Assembly: GCA_009667805.1 (NCBI GenBank) | Contig: CM019069.1 | Span: forward strand, 92,663,204-92,727,203 | Reading direction: 5' to 3' | Length of the DNA stretch: 64,000 nucleotides | From: Leptobrachium leishanense | Taxonomy: Eukaryota > Chordata > Amphibia > Anura > Megophryidae | Shown: positions 22,838 to 34,473 of the stretch, piece after piece | How positions within the stretch are numbered: position 1 is the stretch's first letter | How the letters are laid out: the number at the start of each line of letters is the position of its first letter | The notes under the pieces: model-generated | The model's database searches: none | What the model was told of the DNA's origin: nothing | The model's input: the letters and a program-made list of their open reading frames with translations, nothing else | Made by a program: the position numbers and the translations under genes

Positions 22838-23300
22838 CATAGGCCCCTTGAAAGAGAAACAACAGAGGTTCCTAGGTCCACCAAAGAAAGGAACATTTCC
22901 GTGCCTGGGTTGTTCTTCATGTAATGCAGTCATAAAGGGAGATTTTCTATTATACCCACATTCGGGAGAGAAGATTTTGATTCATGACTATTATACTTGT
23001 GATTCAACATATGTGGTGTATGTTTTAAAATGTCCATGTGGGTTGCTTTATGTGGGTGAGACGACAATGAAAATCAAGGAACGTATTATCAAACATAAAT
23101 CCATGATTCGGACAAAGCGAATTGATTTACCAGTGCCTGAACATTATATTAATTGTGCACATAGCGTAGCACAACTCAGATTCCAGGTGATCGATCATGT
23201 CCCTGCCTTACGTTGAGGTGGAGATAAGAGTAGGTTATTGAAATAGAATGAAAAACGATGGATACATAGATTGGATACGTTGTGGCCTAAGGCCTAAATA
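22838..23300 (+). pseudogene. GIY-YIG endonuclease, PLE1 sense arm
   Basis: The domain nicks target DNA to prime reverse transcription in PLEs. The open part 22848-23216 has FPCLGCSSCNAVIKGD, YVVYVLKCPCGLLYVGETT and then KIKERIIKHKSMIR. It ends in VIDHVPALR followed by a stop, with the RGGDR-like and KRWIHRLDTL sequence after it broken by two stops. Otherwise it aligns with the inverted arm. Confidence 0.85.
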
Positions 23301-23788
23301 GAGAGTTCGATTTACTCTGTTGCTATCGATTTAATAATGTTTATTTATGTATCCAAGTGTCGGTCCACGGTCTTTGGATAGAATATCTGTGAAAGTATAT
23401 TTAGATAGAAAGATTGGAGATATGGGATCGCCTCATAAAGTGGGAACTCCATATTTCTCGCTGTCCGTTCTTATGCAGGTTCAATATGTTGATATTTTAA
23501 TGTTTATTTATGTTTATTTATTTATGTTTATTGGTATCTTTTGTTATTTTTCATTGGTTTGAATTTTTGTGAATCCCCTCCACCCACACATGTATATGTG
23601 ATTTTGAAATGTCTTTGAGATATTTTATGTTTTATATGTCTTTTGTAGGTATTCTGTATTTAGAAGGGGACAGAGGCATGATTAGAAGTGGAATTACAAT
23701 ATGAATTGGTTAATGACTTGCATGTGTGGGGATCTAATTGAAGGAATTTGTATGTATATATAGGGGAGTGGAGTCTGTGTACACTTTA

Positions 23789-23824
23789 GTATGATTAAGG
23801 ATGTCATGGCCAAAACGTCACTCG
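23789..23824 (+). ncRNA. Decayed hammerhead-like motif, PLE1 right arm
   Basis: ATGATTA, GGATGTCATGGCC and AAAACGTC match the left-arm motif. The GAAA box is CAAAA here. Probably inactive. Confidence 0.3.
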
Positions 23825-23910
23825 TTATGGATTAGACTGTTCTTCCATAAATAAAGAAAGAGATTACACACCTGGCTGTTTGAAATCCCACTCCGTTTTT
23901 TTGCGTTTTT

Positions 23911-24095
23911 TGAGAGATGAGTATGGGATTTTATTTTTGGAGGGTGGTTTGCAGCATATCACGTGCTTTTTCCAACAATCAAAAGAGTACCATCTCATGT
24001 GTGGAAGTGAATGCTACCTTCGAATAGCTTACATTCCCATTCAGAGGTGCAAATTAATGTCTCCTATACCAAGTATAGGAGATGTTAATTTATAG
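23911..24095 (+). repeat. Family G element, right part, with a small hairpin
   Basis: Resumes family G (GATGAGTATGGGATTTTATT) after the PLE. At 24048-24090 ATTAATGTCTCCTATA and TATAGGAGATGTTAAT form a 16-bp-arm hairpin with a tiny loop. Confidence 0.55.
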
Positions 24096-25261
24096 CAACC
24101 TTGACCAGGGAATCGCAACACTGTTGAGCCGCTAGCCTGTTATGTGTAACGACTCCTTTTGTTATCTTATCCTCAGGTATGGAAAGGGGCCCAAATTATA
24201 GCGTTATTCCAGGTGAGCCATTAAAACATTAATTTCAACTGTTCTCCTGCTATTCCAGCCAAGACACAAACATTTCTCTCGGATTGGCTGGAATGCGGCA
24301 GGTTACAGTACTTTGGGCTTGCAAAATTTTCTTGGAGTACTATGGACTCAAAATGATACAGTGGTGGCACCACAGTGGTGGCACCCCTGATGGTGGCAAT
24401 TAGAGATTCCCCTGAACTAAACATGATAGGATTTCCTTAAAATCAATTTCAATAACAAGTGATTATTGGAGTCAGCCCTATATATTATGCGACCATAATA
24501 GTCTACATCGACACATGACACCTTTATGAAGCAGTGCAAGATTTTGCTCAATTCATATCCTTGCCACAACTCTAAATACTAAGGACAACATATATTAATA
24601 CAGATTTTAAAATTGAGATAACTATCCAGGGGTTAAAAAAATGAACTTCCTGAGGTGCTATATATTTGGTAGTTGGGGAGTTGACCACCCAACTATCACA
24701 CTGGTATGTGACTGAAAGAGCACAGCTATTTTATACGCATTACATAGATGTGCAGCTCCAATTGCTCATTATAAGCATAAAGGTGGATCTATAGTAACAT
24801 ACATCATTTTTATTTTTGTGTAACATATATGTTTTACAGGGAAACAGATTCGGGTTGTGAGTGTAACAAGTATTAGGGACAGTTTTCATTCTCTCCAGCT
24901 GTCTTTATCAATAAGAATTCTTGGGGATATAAAAAGCACTATGTTTTCAGCACAAAGAAACTTATAAAATTTACACGGTTGACAAGAAGTTTCCCTGAAG
25001 GCAGGAAGAACACAGAGCAGATTGAAACAGACAGTTAATTTGTAGCTGAACAAAAAAATAATGATGCTATAAAGCTGCTTCAGGATTTGATTCTGTGTTA
25101 ACACTGAGTTTTATTCTGATACTGTACACATATACAATATGGGCAATGCAAAAATGATGGAATTTAAATTATTATTTTTTAACACAGATCTAGGGCTCCA
25201 CCTATTGGAAGACTGACCCCGAAACACGTAATAGATGGATTCTCTGACTATTCTCTCTCTC
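24096..25261. other. Unassigned spacer
   Basis: Contains a short duplication CAGTGGTGGCACC at about 24360-24380. No gene or transposon family was recognised. Confidence 0.4.
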
Positions 25262-25345
25262 TTATATATATATATATATATATACAGTATATATATCACC
25301 AGAGTATAGCAGTACATAGTGATACCTTTTTAATGAACCAACATT
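25262..25345. repeat. TA microsatellite and fragment of the hammerhead inverted-repeat family
   Basis: A (TA)n run at 25262-25300 is followed by GAGTATAGCAGTACATAGTG and ATACCTTTTT, matching the left arm of the inverted-repeat element at 36465-36757. Only one arm end is present. Confidence 0.65.
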
Positions 25346-25939
25346 ACATTTAAAGTGATACTGACCGAAATCATAGAATAGAACAATAAAGAGCCAAGCA
25401 GAAGGGGGGGGGGTAGGATGAGCGTCGTAAATACCAATAGTGGAATCATATGGTCAAGAAAGGTACACAAACAAAGAGGACAGACCTTATAAAACAACAA
25501 ACAGAAGCATTGTGATGAACATCTGATTTGAACCCTAAAATCTGGTTAAAAAGATTTGGGAATTTGGGTCACAATATATGGCCATAAATTGCTTAAGCCT
25601 GTCACACCTTTAATGGGCCCTATTTCCTACTTCGCACCTGCAGGTTTACACTTTTTAGCTGGTGTCAGGTTCCTAGCTGCCGGTGCCGCGAGAGTTCAAA
25701 GCAAATTGCCTTATAGTGGTGATACTAGCAATGGCCAACCTGATAAGCTATGCTGATCCAGTAACCAGGTGCTGACTAATGCTTCCTAATTCTCTCCCCT
25801 TAAAAGAGAACCGCACCTATCCCACAGTGCTTCTGCATTGAGCTAGTAAACTCCTCACTAGCAAGAAGCTGCCTCTTGTTCCTATATTACCTGTCTGGAC
25901 CTTATTGTATCCTGATTCCTCCATACACATCTACCGCCT
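25346..25939. other. Unassigned spacer
   Basis: A G-run near 25405. Near 25615 ATGGGCCCTATTTCCTA recalls family G/GGGCC ends, but no partner end was found. Confidence 0.35.
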
Positions 25940-26075
25940 TTACTCAAAGAACCCTCTGCCTACAAAGAAACCTCTGCCTACAAAGAAACCTTTGCCTTCC
26001 AAGAATCCTCTGCCTTCCAAAGACCCTCTGCCTTTAAAAGATCCTCTATCTCAAAAAGGTCCTCTACCTCTATTC
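25940..26075 (+). repeat. 18-bp minisatellite, about seven diverged units
   Basis: Units such as CCTCTGCCTACAAAGAAA repeat with divergence. Being six codons long, they keep a 75-codon frame open that reads PLPTKK-type hexapeptides. I regard this as a repeat, not a gene. Confidence 0.8.
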
Positions 26076-26664
26076 ACAATCTACTCCCTAACAATCTATT
26101 CTCCATATTTGCTGAGTGTGAGAAATCAGTAGGTGAGTTAATTCAGTGGCATTTTTTGCTTTATACATTTTTCCACTGTACACATACATGTGAGGTATCT
26201 TTATAAAGGGCAGACTATGCCCTTTTTAATGATATCTCATTTTCATTTAGCCCTTATGGATGATGAGATAGAGGGGTCTAAAGTTCATTTCTAAAGAGAG
26301 TTTTCTCATGGTGTCAGGAAGCACTTGCAAACATGTGAAAGTGAAGCATCCAGCCAGGTACATAAATCGGCAAGTGAAATCTACAATTTATATTCCTGAA
26401 GTCATTATATTACAAGAAACACATTCGAAATGTTATTTACTTTGTGTTAATTTATTTGGTTAAAAATACATTTATTTTTTATTTTACACTCCCTGGAGAC
26501 CTGCTGGTATTCCTTGTGGCGGCAACCGATTCCAGAGGTGCTGAACCAAACTTTCGAGGATCCGTCGTCACGTTTTGATGTGTCCATAATTAACATTTAT
26601 CTTGTGACTGAGTTCCTTAGTGGTTGATAGTCTAATTCTGTGTTACACAGACAATAATCTGTCT
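26076..26664. other. Unassigned spacer
   Basis: Nothing recognised. Confidence 0.4.
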
Positions 26665-27576
26665 GGGTTATTCAGAGAGCACATCAACGTCAATGACATT
26701 TCGGTGCTCTTCCATTCCCCACACTTCAACAAATTCAACATTCAACGCAGGGTTCCTGAAGTGCAGCGAATTGACCTGCCGAATGAATCGAAAATCCGCT
26801 GCAAAACCTCTGAATTGATCCACAAAACAGCTGAATTGGTCCAAAAATCAGCCAAAAAACTGCCAAATCGATCTGAAAAATCATCGAAAACCCGCCTAAT
26901 GTATCTGACGATCCACTGCATTACCGCCGAATTGATCCAGAAAAGCAGACGACCCGCTGAACAGACCACTGACCAGCCGCTGGAAAAAGCCAACAAGTCG
27001 CCGAACAAGGGTAATAAAAAAAAACACGCAACTTTTAAAAGGCATTTTGAAACAAAATACTACATGAAAACGCCTGGAATTAATATATGAGGTCCTTTGA
27101 ATAATAACAAAGAAGGTGAGAAAAAAAAATCTCTATCTTAAAAAAAATCAGAAAAAAAAACAATTCCGAAAAAAATCCTGAAAAAATGCCTTAAAGAATC
27201 CATATAGATAAATAAAGAGACTTTTTGCTGCAAATGAAAAGAACAAACAGTAGAATAAATATTTAAGAAAAACAGGGAATTTTTTAACATTGAAACTTAT
27301 GGGATTCACCTCATTAAACTTGTCGAATGGAACCACCGAAAATCAAGGCATTTCACTGACATTTTGACGCTGTTTGGTGTTCTCTGACTAGATTCACCAT
27401 TACTTCTCTATGTAGAGTTCACTGCCGCCGAAGATCACTGGATGTCGCTGGCAATTTGCCAATATTTAGGGAACTGACAGCTGCCTGAATAGGTGAATGG
27501 CCATGAAATTGCACCGTGCGGGGAAATTCACTGTTCGGTGCAATTTTGAGGCCAATTCGGTGCTCTTTGAATAACA
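26665..27576. mobile_element. MITE family F, longest clean copy
   Basis: Left end GGGTTATTCAGAGAGCAC; right end read inward GTTATTCAAAGAGCACCG. The interior motifs (a run encoding no conserved protein, GCAAAAAGTCTCTTTATTTAT read on the minus strand, and CATAAGTTTCAATGTT) recur at 15580-15990, 28655-28970, 29650-29925, 40905-41230, 46659-47506 and 63700-63830. The 156-codon ORF inside is low-complexity and not conserved with the other copies. Confidence 0.7.
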
Positions 27577-28439
27577 TGTATGTATTTTTCTTGATATTCT
27601 CCCACTTTTTGTTTGCTGTTTGCTTTGATGCTATAAGGAGGTGTTTTATGTGGGAGATAAAAAAAAGTTCAGAGTTCTTACTGATTTGGAGTGTAGACTC
27701 ATCAGTTTGATGTGTACACATTTTTTATATCATGGATAATACAGAACGAAAAAAAAAAGAGTTAAATGTATTTCCAGAAATTCTGTCATAGATATGAATA
27801 AGCCCTAAAACAAATTAGAACAACATATGTTTTTTTGACTTAACCATATGGTGTACTGAATACACTGGAGGTTTCAAAGCTCGAAAAAACAGCATTTAAA
27901 AAGGTATCGAATCTTGAATTCAGCATTAGATGAAACAAGTGCAGTCTATCACAGCACTGAACAGAGATTAGCAGATAGCAAATTATCTCTACCTATCTCT
28001 CAAAATCATATAGCTAAAATTATCTTGACAATAAGGTTGGACAGGTCACCTTTGCTTCTGCCTTATCCTATGGCTCTCAGATAAGGATAGAATGTGAGTT
28101 AAATTTAAAAACAAGATAAATGGTATTGACTTCTACTTTCATTTCAGCAGCTAATCGATTCATATTTGTAAAAGAAAATGCTGCTTCTGTTAGTTCTTGT
28201 TTTAGATCTTAATAATGAATTATAGTTACATTTTTCTTAACTTTGCAACACAGAATGTATCATTCATTCTTTGGGAGTTGGTTTTCCAGTGCTGGTTATT
28301 GAAGTTTTATTTGCTTTCTTTATTTTGTATGTCATATTATGATAGGGCTACAGGGTTGGTATGGTAGGAACACATCAGCAAGCATTAGAAAATGGGGTAT
28401 AGTTAGTATTTAGGTCTAGGGATAGCAGTTAATACCTGT
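27577..28439. other. AT-rich spacer
   Basis: Nothing recognised. Confidence 0.4.
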
Positions 28440-30081
28440 TAGAGATGTGCGTTTCATTTTGTTCCAAATCAAAATTCAGATGAAATTTGCCAAATCGTAT
28501 TTCGGATGCACGTTGGAAATAACACAACGGATCCATCCGAAACGGAACGAAATACAACTAATTGATTCCGTTTTTATGAATTGATTCGTTGTACCGTTTC
28601 ACTTAGATTGAATGGAACGGATTCAGTAGTGATTCAGATTCAGTAGTAAAATTCCCAATAGAGAAGTAGTGATTAATCTATTCAGAGAACACTGAACAGC
28701 ACCGAATTGCCAGTGAAATGCCCTGATTTTAGGTGGTTCGTTCGACAGGTTTAAACAGGTGAATCCCATATGTTTCAATGTAAAAAATATTTTCTGTTTT
28801 TATTAAATATTTATATAACCATTTATTCTTTTCACTTGCAGCAAAAATTCTCTTTATTTATTTATTTTTAAGGATTTCTCTAGGCATTTTTAAGGATTTT
28901 ATTACTGAAATTTTTGGATTCCTAATTTATTTTAAAACAACAAGGATTTTTATCGTTGCCGTACGCAGCATTTTTTTACTTTCTTTCAGTCTGGCTGCAT
29001 TCGGCAAGGGTTGTCTATGGTGCTGAAACATATTCAGCACCAAGGACAGCAGCCCCGTAGGAAATAATTTCATGCAACTTGAAAGGTATATGTACATGCA
29101 AAAACTGATCTCTTGATCTCAATGCTGATCTCTGCTTTCAACTAACTTACACATATTAGACATGTGCACAACAAAATAACTTGTTTTGTTTCAGATCAAT
29201 CCGTTACGTTTTTTCATTTGTTTCGGTGCATTTGTTATGTTACTGTGATTTGTATTTCAGAATGATTCGTTAATTCGGGAGATCGGTAATTCGTATTTCG
29301 GATCGATTCATTATTTTGTTTTTATTAGTACAGTAATTCATATTTGGGATCACTTCGTATTTCCTTTTTATTAGTTATTTTGTATTTCGGATCGATTCGT
29401 TATCTCGTTTTTATTAGTTATTTCAGAATGTGAAACTGATGAATTAAATTACTTAGATAAGGGTAAAAAAACCTAGATACATAATCCCTCTGTCCTTGGT
29501 GCTTAAATCTATTCAACACCAAAGACAGCAGCTCCGTGGGACTTTGGAGCCCTGCGGGGCTGTTGTCCTTGGTGCTGAATAGGTTTCAGCACCAAGGACA
29601 GCACCCATCAAATGCAGCCAGACTGAAGGAAAGGAGAAATAACCCGCTGCGTTTGGCAAAGAAAAAAAAGTCTCATTTTAAAATAATTAGGAATCCAAAC
29701 ATTTCACCAAAAAAGTCCTGAAAAATTCCTAAAAAAGCCCCAAAAAAATAAAATAAACAGCTTTTTTTGCAGTAAATGAGAAGAATAAACGGTTGAATAA
29801 ATATTTGATAAAAACTGAATATTTTTGCACTGAAACCTATGGGATGCGCCTATTTAACCCTATCGAAAAAACACTGAAAATCAGGGCATTTCACTGACAT
29901 TTGCTGCTGAATTTTTAACATGAGCTGATTTGTAGAAGCGGAATCAATTAGTTATATTTCATTTCATTTTCGTTCCATTTTTGGACAGAACTGGTTCGTT
30001 ATTTCAGACGTGCTTCCGAAATACGAATCAGTAAATTGCATCCGAATTTTTAAACGGAACGAGGTGAAACGCACATCTCTA
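28440..30081. mobile_element. hAT-like element with TAGAGATGTGCG ends
   Basis: Left TAGAGATGTGCGTTTCATTT and right, read inward, TAGAGATGTGCGTTTCACCT form terminal inverted repeats of the same type as 54384-56346. The TSD is poor (5 of 8). Near both ends lie family F fragments (28655-28970 and 29650-29925). Between them is an inverted block around CAGCACCAAGGACAGCA (29020-29060 and 29520-29610). Interior AT-rich words ATTTCGGATCGATTCG repeat near 29290-29400. No transposase. Confidence 0.7.
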
Positions 30082-30374
30082 ATATATATGCTTATAAAAT
30101 GATAAAATGTACATCAAATACTAATACGTAGGATAAATTCTGCACACTGCTTGCTTGAGTGGCGGGTCACAAAAGAAAGAACAGAAAAATGCATTATAGT
30201 GCTGTGTAAGTGTTATCACTAGGATAAGTGACTTTAACGCTTGCACCCATATTACCTTCCTGACCCTAAACCCATATGAAATCACTTAGTGCATTGGTTG
30301 TTGAGCTAGCTTCCCCAACCTTACTGTACTATGAGCATCCTATACATAACATGGAGAGCGCAATCATATAGATA

Positions 30375-32550
30375 AGTATTACATAGTTGCATAGGCTGAA
30401 AAAAGACATGCGGTCCATCGGGTTCAGCCTCTCCCACATCACCTACTGCTGTTGATCCAAAAGAAGGCAAAAAACCCAGTCTGAAATGCTTGCAAATATG
30501 CAACATACTGGGAAAAAAATCCTTCTTGACCCCAGAATGGCAGTCAGATTTCTCCTTGGATTAAGAAGCTTTTACCCACATTATATATTAAATATTATAA
30601 CCCTTAATATTCTGTGTCTGCAGGAAGTCATTCAGTCGCTTTTTAAAAGTCTGTACAGTCTCTGACCCAACCACCTCAACAGGCAGAGAATTCCACAGCT
30701 TTATTGTTCTCATGGTAAAATAACCCTTCCTATGGTTTAGGCTGAATTTTCTTTCTTCTAGTCTAAATGTATGACCCCTTGTCCTGTGTATAGTCCTGTT
30801 AATGAATAGGTTATCAGACAATGGTTGATAATGGCCCCGTATATATTTATATAAGGTTATCAGATCCCCTCTAAGGCGCCGTTTCTCTAAACTAAACAGG
30901 TTTAAGCTTTTTAGTCTTTCCTCATAACTTAACCCTTCCATTCCCCTTATTAATTTAGTTGCCCGTCTCTGCACTTTTTCTATCGCTATAATATCTTTTT
31001 TTAAGACAGGTGCCCAAAATTGCACGGCATATTCAAGGTGCGGTCTGACCATTGATTTATACAGAGGCAAAATTATGTTTTCATCCCGAGATTGAACTCC
31101 CCTTTTAATGCATGCCAATACTTTGCTGGCCTTGGCGGCTGCTGTTTGACATTGCACATTGTTACTTAGTTTGAAGTCTATAATTATTCCCAAATCCTTC
31201 TCCTGCTTGGATTTCCCTAACTCCGTACCATTTAGGGTATAAATTGCTTGTGTGTTCTTCACTCCAAAGTGCATAACTTTGCATTTATCTAGATTAAATT
31301 TCATCTGCCATTTAAGTGCCCAGTCCCCCAATCTATCTAAATCCCTCTGCAGCGAAGTAACATCCTGCTCACATTGTATTACTTTTCCTAGTTTTGTGTC
31401 ATCTGCAAACACTGATACATGACTTTTAATGCCATTTATAAATAAATTGAATAGTATTGGTCCTATAACAGACCCCTGAGGGACACCGCTTACCACTGGT
31501 GTCCATCTTGAAAATGTACCATTTATGACCACTCTCTGTACCCTATTTTTTAGCCAGTTTTCTATCTAAGAACAAGTATTTACATCTAGACCAATTTTTC
31601 TTAATTTAAATAGTAACCTTTTGTGTGGAACTGTGTCGAAAGCTTTGGCAAAATCTAAGTAAATCACATCCACTGCGACCCCCTGATCTATACTTCTACT
31701 TACTTCCTCATAGAACGTAATTAGGTTAGTCTGACATGATCTGTGTTTCATGAAACCATGCTGATTTTTTCCAATTACATTATACCTCCCAATAAATTCC
31801 TGAATATTATCCCTTAGTAACCCCTCAAATACTTTCCCAGCCACAGATGTTAAGCTCACAGGTCTATAATTCCCAGGCACAAATTTTAAACCTTTCTTAA
31901 ATATAGGGACCACGTCAGCATTTCTCCAATCCTCTGGTACGATTCCTGAAAGAAAAGAATCTTGAAAGATTAAGAACAGAGGTTTACATATTTCAACACA
32001 TAGCTCTCTCAGTACTCGCGGGTGAATTCCATCTGGCCCTGGGGCTTTATTCACATTCACATTGTTTAATTGCTTCAAAACCTTGTCCTGAGTCAACCAG
32101 TCACTTTGTATTTGTAAGTTTTTATTAATGAATTTCATTTTTCAGGTTTCTCTTTGATAAATCATTCAAAATTTCTGCCTTATCTCGATCTTCAGTTAAC
32201 AATAACCCTGACTCAGATTTTAGTGAACCTACATTTTCACTCTTGGGTTTTTTAGAATTTATGTACCTAAAGAATCTTTTAGGGTTGGTCTTGCTCTCTT
32301 TGGATATTTCTTTTTCATTTTCTAGTTTAGCCCATCTAATCGCATTTTTACATGCTTTATTGGCTGCCCTATATGCTTTATAGGATGCCTCAGATTTATC
32401 AGATTTAAAAGCTTTAAATGCCTTCTTTTTATTTTTAATTTCCTTAGTTACCTTCCTACTAAGCCACATTGGTTTCAGTCTGTTTCTTTTATATTTATTA
32501 CCCAGTGGAATATATTGTGACGTGTACTTTTCTAGTGTTAGTTTAAAGTA
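30375..32550 (-). mobile_element. CR1 LINE, 5'-truncated, copy 1
   Basis: The minus-strand coding region (32469-30588) gives a CR1-type RT and C-terminal region. The 3' untranslated tail runs to about 30375, where ACATAGTTGCATAGGCTGAA (plus strand) is the typical frog CR1-like 3' end. The endonuclease domain is missing by 5' truncation near 32550, as usual for LINE insertions. No TSD was resolved. Confidence 0.88.
30588..32469 (-). pseudogene. CR1 reverse transcriptase, one in-frame stop and one frameshift
   Basis: 32469-32125 is the linker upstream of RT (KNAIRWAKLENEKEIS, RFFRYINSKK). A frameshift at about 32130 leads into 32138-31566 with NKAPGPDGIHPRVL, NYRPVSLTSVAGKVFE, QHGFMKHRSCQTNLI and VIYLDFAKAFDTVPHKRLL (motif A). 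A TAG at about 31568 replaces a conserved Trp (CS-stop-IENWL). The frame then continues through SGVPQGSVIGPILFNLFING, VFADDTKLG (catalytic FADD), RPHLEYAVQFWAP, EKVQRRATKLI and LWNSLPVEVV to the natural stop at 30588. This is a relatively young copy. Confidence 0.92.
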
Positions 32551-32554
32551 AGGT

Positions 32555-33035
32555 ATTACAAAGTGCTAGTGCTAATTACTGCAGGGATGGAAGAAGCAAA
32601 AATTTTGCTACTCCTAAAAGCTGGTGCTAAATGTTTCCGCATTTGCAAAATCATTTAGCACCCCCTAAAACCCTCCAATAAATCCGATACTCACCTCTCA
32701 TCACTCGGCGAGATGGTGGCCCAAGCAGAGTGAGACTGGGAAGAAATAGTTGCCAGTCTCCCTCCGCAATCACTCCGCGATCTCGCGAGTGCGATTTCAA
32801 GGAGGGCTCGCGGTCCAGCAGCCCAAACCCCTATTAAGTCCATAGGACTCCAGGAGATGATACCTGCGGCGGCGCGGAAGCATTACTGCAAGTATCCCGG
32901 CGGTTAACGCTACGTTCCGGGCGAGGTACTGAGACATTGCCTGCCCTGGAATATCGTGGTAAAATGGGGATGTTACGGGAAAACCTGTAGGCGCATCCTG
33001 GTAGCATCCCCATTTTAGCGTGAACTTGGGAATAG
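32555..33035 (-). repeat. Family G element
   Basis: AAAGCTGGTGCTAAATG near 32620 and, on the minus strand, GAGGTGAGTATCGGATTTAT match family G. The right end TTAGCGTGAACTTGGGAATA and left GGTATTACAAAGTGCTAGTG are possible inverted ends. CpG-rich interior. No gene. Confidence 0.5.
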
Positions 33036-34473
33036 TGCCCCAAGTGAGCTTTAGATGATTGCGGGGCGGGCATACCTGAGCTATTTACCAAGCTACCTGT
33101 AACATTATATAGCTCACTGATCCTCACTCGCCGAATATAAAATTGATATTTGTTTTGCTGGCAAATGAACTGTAAAACTGGCAAAGGTAGATATGAACAG
33201 TTTTATCGCTATTTATACTGTAAGCAATAATGCACTAGTTCCTTAAATATTCTTTTTGGTGAGAACAACAATAATATAAATGCTATCACATACATTGGTA
33301 GCATAACATACTTTCATCCGGTTTTATCTGAACTTCCATTTTATTTGAGTTGAACATTTTGCCCTGAAATAACAAAACTTGCTATTATGCATTGTTCTCA
33401 TTCCTGTTGCATGCCTCTTTGTTCATTGCATTTCATACACATCACTGTAAGGGAGGCTTTTTCTTTCTTACTGTAGCTCAGTATGGACTGATATAATGAG
33501 AATTTCCAATATCACAATCGCTTTTGGCAGGTCATTTGCTTAGATGGTTGCAATGAGGGAGCAGGTGTTCGTTCATGTGGTCTGTCAAAGTAGTTTTCTT
33601 AATGGCTTTTTACATTCCTGGAACACAGCCAGCCAGGTATATTTTTTTTCTTCTTTCTTGTTTCTTATGCTTATTCCCTTTGGTCTGCTTCCCACATCTC
33701 AGCTGCCACTGGTACACCATTACTTTACATTACAATGACAGGCAAGCTATCTGTAGATGCAATGACTGTATTTTAAATTATCGGACCAAGGACTATACCA
33801 AAGAGACTTTATGGCTGACTTGTGTATTTTATAAAAAGACTTTACAGCAGCATTGTCAGTAATATAAAGCTACTTTTCTCTTGGAATTTTCACATTTATA
33901 ATTTTCATGTTACATTTTAATGTTTAAAAATCAGAGCTTCCAGGTGATTTTTCAAACTTTAAAGTCTGGCTTGTTAGAAATATATTTTTCTTTGCATCTG
34001 TTTAGGTATGTTCCCCATGGGTACCTTGCTGTTTGCATATAGATAAGCATAAACTGTTTTATTTGAACAAGTCCAGCTTTTTATTGCTATATTTCCTAAT
34101 GCTGACTGAGGTGCTCCGAGAAATCCAATGAATAAAACACATTTGAAAAGCTTGATGCTAAGTATTTTGGAAATGCCTTATTCATGTGCTAATTACATAT
34201 TTAGATCAATTATGCAAGTGAATTTCTTTCAAAGGTGTATTAAAAAGAAAATTCTGATTCTGTTTATTTTAGGATGCAGTTTACATGCACAAATCTTTTT
34301 CCTTGACCCATTGTAGTTGATCCATCACTCAATCAATTTTGGGTGTAAATTGCAATGTATCTTTTTGGTGGGAGAGCTCAAGGGTCAAGTCCTGGGGGGA
34401 AAAAAGGGAGGGAACTCACCCAAGATTTCAGCTACCCCCACCACCTGAAAAAAAAAATGCACATGCTTGTATA
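33036..34473. other. Unassigned AT-rich spacer
   Basis: Near 34365-34400 GAGCTCAAGGGTCAAGTCCTG recalls a hAT-type end like that near 42355-42376, but no partner was found. No gene was recognised. Confidence 0.35.

Larger units (their letters stand above)
20354..23910 (+). mobile_element. Penelope-like element (PLE1) with inverted 5' copy and 14-bp TSD
   Basis: Flanked by TGAGAGATGAGTAT at 20340-20353 and 23911-23924. The plus-strand part holds a Penelope RT (21778-22621) and a GIY-YIG endonuclease (22838-23300). The first 1.4 kb (about 20446-21766) is an inverted copy of 22580-23906, so the insertion is head-to-head. Such inverted or partial copies are usual in PLEs, which prime at the target with an endonuclease-made nick. 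The left arm runs about 90 bp beyond the end of the right arm. Hammerhead-like but decayed motifs lie near both ends. Both coding parts carry frameshifts and stops. Confidence 0.9.

Noticed and set aside
25905..26132. ORF encoding PLPTKK-type repeats
   Set aside because: Explained by an 18-bp minisatellite.
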